In this document: piece by piece, positions 14,660-22,051 of the stretch
Layout of the letters: every line of letters begins with the position of its first letter
How positions within the stretch are numbered: the first letter of the stretch is position 1
Source: Intoshia linei
Taxonomy: Eukaryota > Orthonectida > Rhopaluridae
Assembly: GCA_001642005.1 (NCBI GenBank)
Contig: LWCA01000637.1
Location: forward strand, 1 to 22,051
Direction of reading: 5' to 3'
DNA length: 22,051 nt
Made by a program: the position numbers and the translations under genes
Notes under the pieces: generated by a model
What the model was told of the DNA's origin: nothing
The model's input: the letters and a program-made list of their open reading frames with translations, nothing else
Databases searched by the model: none

Positions 14660-17600
14660 TCAAGTTAAACATACATTTTTTAGAAAGGAGTCGACGCGTT
14701 TGATTTTGGAATTTTCTGTATTTTCAAATCCAGTTTTTGTTGGGGATTGTGTTTCGTTTAAAAAGTTTGCCAAGGGACCAGTATTTTCGGTAGTAAATAC
14801 TGATTCGGGAATTGAAACCTATACAATGAAGTAAATTTAATTAATCAAACCTTTTCGAAATCTTCAGTCTTTTGAGATATAGATATGATATTCTAAATCA
14901 AAAAATTAACCTTGGTACACGTAACAATCAATTTTACCTTATTTTGAGACGTTCCAAGTAATTCAACAAGACTATCAGTGTTATTCAACGTGAAAGGTGA
15001 GAAAATTATATTATTTACATAGTATTTAAATTTGTAAGAAAATACAAGATTAAAATCGATAGGGTTGAATACAATAACTAATTTAAAATAAATGCAAATG
15101 TAACAGAAATTACCTGTATTATCCATTAAGTATGCTGCAATAAAACTAGTGCTATTTGAATTTACAAAATATTTTACACTGAGCTCTTTTTTATACAATT
15201 CTAGAATTTTATAAAATAAAACATTTCATAAATGCACCTTGTGTCTCTAATATGTCCACAACAATCAACTCGCCGTCACCACAATATAAAAGCAAATTAG
15301 TAGAGTCATTTCGACCAAAAATAAAATTTCTAAATGTTATAGTTCGCATGCAATCATTTAAATTTACCTCGTCAAAACCTTTGAATCAAAGTTGAAGGTA
15401 TAGTCTTGACTAGAATGATAATCCCAAAATAAAAGGTGATTGTCACAAATATATCCAAATATTGAATAAGTTTCAGAAAATGATATTATGGGACAATATT
15501 TATCGAAATTTCCAGTGTGAATGCAATGCCAAATGTAAGAATTTGCTAATTTTCAATATATATAATAATTGTGTATTTACTTTGATTGCGTGAGCATTTC
15601 CATATTTTAAATACTCCCGATTTGGACATTGATACTACTACATTATCTAGATTTTTGTTTTCTGTATTTGACTTTAAATTCACAATTTTTCCTTTGTGTG
15701 GGTAATCAATAACTGTATTTAAAGAAACTCTAAATAAAATAAAAATGTTAAATAATATTTTTCTTTTTTAAATATATCAATTACACAGATTCATCATTGG
15801 TCAATTCCCAAAATTTTAGCCTATTTTCAGAAATGTATGAATTACTTTCTCTATACTCAAACGTTATTAACCAAGATTCCGTATAGTCTAATTCGGCCAA
15901 TTCTACATGAACGGGTTCAATTTTTTTTGTAGAAGATATTAAATTTTGTCCAATTATGCTAATCTAAATATAACATAAACATTAATCAAATGAATTGATT
16001 ATAGTAATTTCAACTTTATCTTGAGAAACCCTAAATCTTTAAAAACAACTTTAAAAAACCCTTACAATTGAAATTTTAAACACTATGCCGTTTAACCTTT
16101 CAAAATGAAAATATGAATGAGACCATTCTCAAAAATTGTACCAAATATATTTATTGTCAACGTTAGTACATAAAATTATTGAGGCTACATTTAAAAAAAT
16201 TTGATTTTGTGACCCGACTAATATATAACTAAACTAAAGAATACTATACAAACTAAACCATGGTTTCTTAACCGGGGTACTAGCACCCTTAGGGGTGCTA
16301 GAATTAATTTCAGGGGTGCTGGAAAAACTATTCTTATTTTTAAAAATGTTAATAAAAAAATCCAACTAAACGTATTTTATCACTCAAATAGGTGTATATT
16401 GATATATGCATAAAGTTCGCAAATGTAACAATGAATACGTAAAGTATGGATTTACTAAACTTATATAAAGTGGAAAGAATCATAGAGCTCAATGAGCTCA
16501 TGAATTGTCATTTTACATTTAGACCAGATTGTATCAAAAAAACGGTAAAATGGACTAAAAAGTTTATAAGATTGTTTTACAAGTATTTGTAAATGAAATA
16601 ACTAAATGGAATACAAATGGAGGATATGTATTCCAGCAACATTTAGCTCCTTTCACAAAGCTAAATCCATCACTTGATATGTTAGGGATAAGGGTATTTC
16701 TGTTCTGGATTGGCCTAGAAATTCGCCAGACATGAATCCTATAGAAATTTTGTGGTCGCAATTGAAAGAACAGGTTTAACAAATTGAAATTAGAACTAAA
16801 TCTAAATTGATTGATGGCATCAATTTTGTCAGGAGCAATTCATCTACAATTAAAGAAGTATCGAAAAGATACTTCCAATCGAGGTATAAATCCAATACAT
16901 CGCAGAATTAAATCCCTAATCACCGCTAAAGAAGGAACCACCAAGGATTAAATGTATACAAATAAATATAAATATGTATTTAACCCGTAATTAAAAATTT
17001 ATTTTATTTGGTTTACTCATATCATATAAACCAATCAATGTGTAAAAATAAATAATTATAATATTATGATCAACCCTGTAGTTCAGTGCTTTCCAACCGG
17101 TGTGTCGTGACACTTTTGTGTGTCGCCAAACTTATAATTTTATTTAAATTCCATTAGCAGACAATATAATTGGAAGACACAAAAATGCAAATCAAAAATA
17201 TTTTTAGTGATAATGATAAATTTTGCATAGTTTATTTTCAGATTATCACTAGAAAAAAATTGGTTCAACTATATTTATTAATCAATCGTTTATTTTTTTG
17301 ATTGGTGTGTCGCGAAATTTTTTGAGATTGAAATATGTGTCGCCAACCAAAAATGGTTGGAAAGCACTGCTGTAGTAATGACTACTAGTCAAATTCCGTT
17401 TAGCCACTTTTAATTTTTTTAAATTCTAAAATTTAGTATAATGGCTTATCTTGGCATTTCAGTCACAAATTTTTAAAATTATAAGATTTGGTTAATTATA
17501 AATGGGGTCGGCACTAATGGGTTAAGGCTTAACCTTTAAGAGTTGGTAAAATTAGAATTTTTATTTAGTGGTTTGGATGAGAGTTCTGCATCGGATCGTG

Positions 17601-20384
17601 TTGAGGTGATATGTACGAACGAACCGGAAAATTTTTGTCCCAAATAAGATTTAAATTTAATAAAAAATAATTAAATTAAGTTAAAGACTACACTGTTCAA
17701 CATTGAAAAATCCTCCTCAATAAAATATACTATAAATGATTATAAAGTATTTGCCAAATTTTTAAACAATTTTATAGAGTTGTTTTTGAGCTATCTTAAT
17801 TAACAAAATACTATTAGTACGTTTTTATTGTAACTTTATTATAAATCACTATATCTTTACGAATATTTACTGTAAGCGCGTTATTTTTTTGTTATATTTT
17901 TACTCATTTTACGACTGGATTTACAAACAATTCAATGGGAAAAAAATGGAAAACTTACTTGGTGAGTACTGCTGGAGAATACATCAGTTGTTAAAATAAT
18001 TAAGATTTGTATAAATTTATAATTAAGATTATTAAAAATATTTATATATTTTTTTGTTTATATTTTAAAATCTACTCTATAGAATCGTCTACAATTTTCA
18101 CTGTTTCGTTTTGAGTATTTTTTCATCATACTAAAATATTAAAACCCGGGGAGGTCATTGTGGAAAGATGGTTTATAGAAGGTAATGTTCATTATTTTAG
18201 TGTTACCATGGAGATTTTGTGTTTTTGAGAGTGGGTAAAAATTCAGCATCACGGAATTACTGTAATAGACAACTTATTTTAATTTAAACAATTACATAAA
18301 ACGATATATAATCAAAATAATGATTATTATTTTTTTATTTTTTAAAGTAATACGCTCTTTTAATTATTAAAGTATTCTATAAAAATGTCTAATTTTTTTT
18401 CAATATTAGTTTTGTCAAAATGTCTTCATTCTAAATAAAAATATCCCGGGAGGTTGAAAAAAAATTTGAAATTGTTGAACAATATTAGTTAATTGAAAAA
18501 TTAAAACACGAAATATTTAAATTTTGTAAACACGATCCGAAGCGATCTAAAGTTCGTGTTCGGATCGTGCTGCAGAACTCTAGTTTGAATTAATAAGTTG
18601 TTGCTCATAAGATTTGTTAAAATCGGATTTTTATCTTCAAAGGTTAGTAAAATTGGATTTTTTATTTTGGGGTTTAAGTTTTTGATGGTTTGAATTTTAT
18701 AAAATAGATTTTTAAAAAAAATATCGGTAAAAGACGATTTTTCAGTGGGATTTAAAATGGTATTTTATATTAAATTTTATTAATGATGGGATAAAAGTGA
18801 GATTTTTGAAATAATAATATAGAGGTGGTATATGGATTACGAATTAAGGAAATCTCCACCAAAGTAAAAATTAAAAACAGTTGATAAAATTGGCTACTTT
18901 AAAATAACTATAGAACCTCATTTTCCAAACAGCTAAATTGATTAAAAATTAAAAATACTTGCGTATTTCTATCTCCACCTTCACTATTTGAATATGTTTG
19001 TAAATATCCAGGAGTAGATGAACACAATACATATTTGGCTTTGCGACATCCGAGCAAAACATTTTTTGTATACTGGGGACCACATAAATGTCTCAATGAT
19101 CCAATAACTGATATAATCTTTAGATTGCTGCAAGTGACGGTAATATCTATAAAAAATAAATATAAATTAAGTATACAATGTTGCCTAAATCAAACGAAAA
19201 AATTACAATTATAACTATGAGATAATAAAATAATGTCATGATTAAGAGAAACGGTACAATGTAAAATATAAGATCCGAGTCTAGCCAAGGTTTTACAATC
19301 ATTCTCCTCTAAACTTGTTTTCCTTAAACAAGCCTCTCTACCAACACTATACAAATGAGTACCAAAAGCATTAAAAGCCAAATCTGAAACCATTTGAGAA
19401 TGCCAATGTATTCTCTTAAAAACGGGCTGATTGTCTTCAAGGTTATACCTACACATAATATATATAGATGGCATTTCAAAAATAAAGGTACCACAGAAAA
19501 ATTGCTCCAGATCGCGTCCCAGCAGCCAACATGCTTTTTTTGTGGTGACATTTGATAATAATGTAGCTATTTTTTTCGTTATTCGGTATATACGCAATTC
19601 TGAAATGAATTTAAAATAATGGAGAAATTTAAATAACTTTTTGGTAATTGCAAAATCTGATATTAGTATAAATCTTGGAAATAAACATACAGCATATCTG
19701 TCCTAGTTTTATTAAATTTACGATAAGATTGACAAAACATAAAATACCTTTGGACCAACATCAAAATTTTTTTGATAGCAAACATGTTTTGTAAAAATCG
19801 CTTTGCCAATTTTTAATTTAAAATTTTCTCGGTTTGATAGTGATACTTTACAAAATTTATATGCTAAAATGTACGGAATTATAAAAGCACTTTAGATTAC
19901 ATTAATTTAAATTAACCTTTTACATCTTTGTAAGCGATATAAAGAAAATTATCATTAAAATGACTCAATTTTGATAAAACCACGTCCATAATCAAAAAAT
20001 TTAAACTGCCTTTGCAAATTTCTTGGTTAGATTTGAAATTGCTGATAATCAAGTTACCCATAAAATCAATTGAAATAATCTAAACAAAGTTTGAACATGA
20101 GTGATTAAACTTCTTTCAAGGCTCACATTGTATATTAAACTTACTTCTTCATTATTAATTTGGTAGATTCGTTTAATTTTTTTAACGTGATTAAGCTTTA
20201 GCACATTAATTAATGCACCAGTTTCAATAAAATATATCAATATACGAGTGAACGAAGGGCAAAAAATTAATCTAAACAAATCATGTACGCAAATTTATAA
20301 ATAATTTTACTTTCCACACATTGAAATACAACATGGACTCATTCTTATATCCTTTCCAGCAATTATATTTTGTTTTACCTTCAT
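14660..20384 (-). CDS. WDR75: WDR75 (Utp17/Nan1 homologue), SSU processome WD protein
   Basis: Nucleolar t-UTP subcomplex protein needed for pre-rRNA transcription and 18S processing. Fifteen exons are seen: 20311-20384, 20145-20271, 19917-20079, 19748-19863, 19492-19599, 19207-19448, 18959-19146, 15785-15963, 15581-15729, 15368-15545, 15238-15329, 15114-15200, 14938-15077, 14851-14892 and 14660-14818. Best matches to animal WDR75 are KSMLAAGTRSGAIFLW, RIHWHSQMVSDLAFNAFGTH, VGREACL, ARLGSYILHCTVS, SSTPGYLQTYSNSE, VVVSMSKSGVFKIWK, YSIFGYICDNHLLFWD and FIAAYLMDNT. The first about 150 residues and the last about 100 are weakly conserved. All junctions keep frame except 19748 to 19599, which is off by two bases; a microexon may be missing or the frame may be broken. 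About 681 residues are visible; human WDR75 has 830. Most introns are 32-65 bp; one is 2995 bp and full of transposons. Confidence 0.88.
16260..16325 (+). mobile_element. Possible hAT-like 5' end
   Basis: ATGGTTTCTTAACCGGGGTA, followed by TAGCACCC, AGGGGTGCTAG and AGGGGTGCT, resembles hAT ends of the form CAGTGGTTCTTAACCGGGGTG with a following G/C-rich hairpin (GTACTAGCACCCTTAGGGGT region). No opposite end was found; the Tc1 relic may have replaced the rest. Confidence 0.35.
16560..17080 (+). pseudogene. Tc1/mariner transposase relic (DD34E) with right terminus
   Basis: The plus strand reads YVFQQHLAP, then after a one-base loss HKAKSIT, a stop, YVRDKGISVLDWPRNSPDMN, PIEILWSQLKEQV and another stop. 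This is the C-terminal catalytic half of a Tc1-type transposase. The second catalytic Asp is replaced by His (FQQH in place of FQQD), and 34 residues separate it from the Glu of NPIE, as in the DD34E class. The terminus TTATGATCAACCCTGTA is at 17064-17080. The 5' half and left terminus are not seen. Dead and old. Confidence 0.8.
17084..17369. mobile_element. 286-bp hAT-type MITE with 8-bp target duplication
   Basis: The ends CAGTGCTTTCCAACC (17084-17098) and GGTTGGAAAGCACTG (17355-17369) are perfect 15-bp inverted repeats of hAT type. Flanks are CTGTAGTT (17076-17083) and CTGTAGTA (17370-17377), an 8-bp duplication with one mismatch. The subterminal GTGTGTCG/TGTGTCGC motifs are also inverted. 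No coding capacity. It inserted across the CTGTA end of the Tc1 relic. Confidence 0.88.
17520..17534. repeat. Small palindrome
   Basis: GGTTAAG and CTTAACC flank a single G, in AT-rich intron sequence just left of the 1.0-kb hAT-like element. No function is suggested. Confidence 0.5.
17579..18582. mobile_element. 1.0-kb hAT-like non-autonomous element
   Basis: Ends carry AGAGTTCTGCA (17580-17590) and its exact complement TGCAGAACTCT (18571-18581), a known hAT-type terminus. Flanks GTTTGGAT (17571-17578) and GTTTGAAT (18583-18590) are an 8-bp duplication with one mismatch. Near both ends lie CGGATCGTG/CACGATCCG motifs. The interior is AT-rich with isolated CCCGGGAGG and CCCGGGGAGG blocks and no transposase frame. 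Confidence 0.75.
18600..18800. repeat. Degenerate tandem-like AT-rich repeats
   Basis: Units like GTTAGTAAAATTGGATTTTT and GTTAAAATCGGATTTTTAT recur. A similar unit, TTGGTAAAATTAGAATTTTT, lies at about 17544, left of the 1.0-kb element, so that element probably landed inside an older repeat array. Similarity judged by eye. Confidence 0.4.
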
Positions 20385-20499
20385 TTTGCGATATTAAAGT
20401 ATTTCTATAGAATTTTATTTTATATAAATTATAACTTTAATTTAAACGTTAATTTATTATATTGATTGATATTAGATTTAAATATCACGAGCAAATAAA
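20385..20499. promoter_or_regulatory. Shared divergent promoter of WDR75 and RPL27
   Basis: Only about 115 bp separates the WDR75 start codon (minus) from the last base of the RPL27 first exon (plus), so both 5' UTRs and both promoters must fit here. The sequence is AT-rich with no clear TATA box or pyrimidine tract at a transcription start. CGATATT at 20389 and TATCACGAGC near 20484 are the only less AT-biased words. The start sites are unknown. Confidence 0.6.
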
Positions 20500-21127
20500 A
20501 GTAAGTATTAATTGAATATTTCCATTTAAGTATTGAATTAAGATGGTGTTTAATAGGCATACATTGTTTATTTTTTTTGTAATTTAATTTTAGTGCAATC
20601 ACGACCAATTTTAAAGAAAAACCGAGTAGTTATACTTTTGAGTGGAAGACATGCCGGAAAAAAGGCTGTAGTGTTGAAGGTAACTTTTTTCTATTTATTT
20701 TACATTTCATTATAATTGTAGTGTTACGACCAAGGGACAACATCCAGAAAATTCGGTTGTGCTCTTGTTGTAGGTGTGGAAAGAGCGCCTCGTAAAGTCA
20801 CTAAAAGTATGAGTAAATCAAAAATTTTGAGGCAGACACGAATGAAAACTTTTATTAAATGCGTCAATTATAGTCACATTCTTCCTACAAGGTTTGTTTA
20901 GTAGTTTTATTGGGTATAGTATATTTTAGGTACACCTTTGAACAACTTACTTTGGCAGCTCCTGTTGATGCAACGTTACTTGCAGACCCCGAAGCTAAAT
21001 CCAAATTTAAAAGAGACGTTAAAACACAATTTGAATCAAAGTTTTTTTCGTTTTTCATTATTTTATAATAATTTTTAGATATAGAAGCGGTACTAATATT
21101 TGGTTTTTCCAAAAATTGGCATACTAA
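20500..21127 (+). CDS. RPL27: 60S ribosomal protein eL27 (RPL27)
   Basis: Large-subunit ribosomal protein with an N-terminal KOW fold. Coding exons are 20500 (one base), 20594-20679, 20722-20891, 20930-21040 and 21079-21127: 417 bp, 138 residues; human eL27 has 136. It reads MQSRPILKKNRVVILLSGRH, then AGKKAVVLKCYDQGT, ALVVGVERAPRKVTK, KTFIKCVNYSHILPTRYT, ADPEAKSKFKRDVKTQFESK and the family C-terminus YRSGTNIWFFQKL. Introns are 93, 42, 38 and 38 bp. The start codon is split: A at 20500 before a strong GTAAGT donor, TG at 20594-20595 after TTTTAG. The plain ATG at 20543 lies in the intron and does not give the right frame. Reading past the last donor would give a false end, FFSFFIIL. An AATAAA lies 3 bases after the stop. 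Confidence 0.95.
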
Positions 21128-21130
21128 TGT

Positions 21131-21140
21131 AATAAATAAA
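21131..21140 (+). terminator. Overlapping poly(A) signals of RPL27
   Basis: AATAAATAAA holds two overlapping AATAAA hexamers and begins 3 bases after the RPL27 stop codon. The predicted 3' UTR is then only some 20-40 bases. Confidence 0.7.
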
Positions 21141-21294
21141 TCTATGTGCTGATATTCATTTATCATTATTTTAAATATGGTTCAGCATTTTTAATTTCTA
21201 TTAACCGGAGATATGAGAGGTTTGTCAAGTTAATACTGCTAATATAAAAAAATTTCATTATACGATTAATAGAGGTATAAAGGATGTATTAAGT

Positions 21295-21600
21295 ACAATA
21301 TTTTTCGGAGGATGAGGTGTACCCTTTTACATAAAAAATTAGGAATGAGCCAGTGCACCTTATATAATTATTTTGCAAGGAAAAATTTTTTTTTTCTAAC
21401 TATATTGTACCATTGGATTCTTAATTTTTTCTTGATTCAGATGTAGAAGATAACAATTTTGATGGATTTACAGATAAATTTGATAATTTATATTTTTTTA
21501 AAACATTTCTTAATAAAATTTCTCGCGTTTTATATGTGAATTTTGTGTTGTAAATTGTTTTTTTATAAAGGTGCGCCTTATACTCCGAAAAATACGGTAA
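21295..21600. mobile_element. MITE with TATTTTTCGGAG inverted ends
   Basis: The left end has TATTTTTCGGAG at 21299-21310 followed by GATGAGGTGTACC. The right end, on the minus strand, has TATTTTTCGGAG followed by TATAAGGCGCACC (21571-21595). The 12-bp core is exact and the next 13 bases match imperfectly. Ends of this kind (TTTTTCGGA-TATAAG-CGCACC) recur in MITEs of many animals. Length is about 305 bp, with no coding capacity. The target duplication is not certain. Confidence 0.65.
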
Positions 21601-21617
21601 TTGTATAACTTAACTGG

Positions 21618-21640
21618 TTGACTGTTATGTACTACGTACA
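21618..21640 (-). repeat. 23-bp dispersed repeat, second copy
   Basis: Exact reverse complement of 7586-7608, in unrelated flanks just right of the MITE. Probably the surviving end of a transposon family. Confidence 0.6.
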
Positions 21641-21914
21641 TTAAGGCTGTTCAAAAAAAATCTATGGTCACACCATATACTTCAAAGTGTGTAATAACGT
21701 ATGTGTCTATTAAAAATGTGTGCCCTAAATCAATTTATATCTTCAAAAGTATATATAAAATGTGAGGTTTATTTTTAAATATTTCATCGGTAACTATCGT
21801 AACAATTCTATTTACATTTATTTATTCGTTTTTAAAGGTTTTATAATAATGAATAAGTTAAATGATTTATCTCTATTGGCAACTGAAATTAATTAGAAAA
21901 GTCATTAGAAAGAT

Positions 21915-22051
21915 ATGCATTTCTATTTTACACTATTAAGTCCGTTAATAATCGATTTGATTTCTGATGAATTGATATTTTTATGGAAAAAATGTCGAAT
22001 TACAAAGAATTCAATAAAGCGTAGATTATTACAATTAATAACAAGAAAAAA
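21915..22051 (+). CDS. Weak open frame running off the right edge
   Basis: It begins MHFYFTLLSPLIIDLISDEL and ends with a basic stretch containing WKKCRITKNSIKRRLLQ. It stays open for 45 codons to the end of the window. A stop lies in frame three codons before the ATG, so this would be the start of a gene or a first coding exon. I do not recognise the sequence; it may be chance. Confidence 0.2.
   Translation, partial: MHFYFTLLSPLIIDLISDELIFLWKKCRITKNSIKRRLLQLITRK

Larger units (their letters stand above)
15964..18958. other. 2995-bp WDR75 intron, a transposon nest
   Basis: Flanked by in-frame WDR75 exons with GT-AG ends. In order it holds a possible hAT 5' end (16260), a Tc1 relic (to 17080), a 286-bp hAT MITE (17084-17369), a 1.0-kb hAT-like element (17579-18582) and AT-rich degenerate repeats. 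No host exon is expected, since the WDR75 alignment is continuous across it. Confidence 0.8.
21128..22051. other. Right edge downstream of RPL27
   Basis: Holds the RPL27 poly(A) signal, a MITE at about 21295-21600, the second copy of a 23-bp dispersed repeat (21618-21640) and a weak open frame running off the end (21915-22051). Otherwise it is AT-rich non-coding sequence. Confidence 0.5.

Noticed and set aside
20543-20600. ATG at 20543 as the RPL27 start
   Set aside because: From this ATG the frame either stops within the intron or, with the GT at 20548, enters exon 2 out of frame. The A|TG split start fits both frame and length.
20885-21166. 93-codon open frame on the minus strand over RPL27
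   Set aside because: It is antisense to well-conserved RPL27 exons and resembles no family; a shadow frame.

Overview
ORGANISM. This is a eukaryotic nuclear window, very AT-rich, with spliced genes, GT-AG introns and many non-autonomous transposons. It carries an innexin, so it comes from an invertebrate animal. The innexin's two extracellular loops and first transmembrane region read most like annelid and mollusc innexins. Together with introns of only about 32-45 bp and extreme AT content, this fits a reduced lophotrochozoan such as an orthonectid (for example Intoshia) or a dicyemid. That placement is inference from memory of the families and was not tested. LAYOUT. Five protein genes lie head to tail on the minus strand: WDR75 (20384 down to 14660), an innexin (14012-12059), SEC13 (C-terminal half only, 10385-8760), SRP54 (8625-3245) and PTPA (1452-537, incomplete at both ends). 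One gene, ribosomal protein eL27 (RPL27, 20500-21127), runs on the plus strand, head to head with WDR75 across about 115 bp. I rebuilt the exons by hand from conserved protein sequence, splice sites and phase. All junctions keep frame except one in WDR75. INTRONS AND MOBILE DNA. Intron sizes are bimodal: most are 32-60 bp, and a few are 0.4-3 kb and hold transposon debris. SRP54 introns hold two Helitron-like copies and a complete piggyBac-type MITE with TTAA duplications. The 3.0-kb WDR75 intron holds a dead Tc1 (DD34E) transposase, a hAT MITE inserted at the edge of that Tc1 element, and a separate 1.0-kb hAT-like element; both hAT insertions have 8-bp target duplications. A second piggyBac-type right end starts exactly at the only N in the window (10865), just where SEC13 loses its N-terminal half, which suggests a faulty contig join. 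FUNCTION. The genes are housekeeping: SRP54 and SEC13 serve ER targeting and ER export, WDR75 and eL27 serve ribosome production, PTPA activates PP2A, and the innexin forms gap junctions. I found no new multi-gene system. The most notable observations are the eL27 start codon split by an intron, the shared WDR75/eL27 promoter space, the unresolved WDR75 frame junction, the SEC13 break at the N, and the nested transposons.
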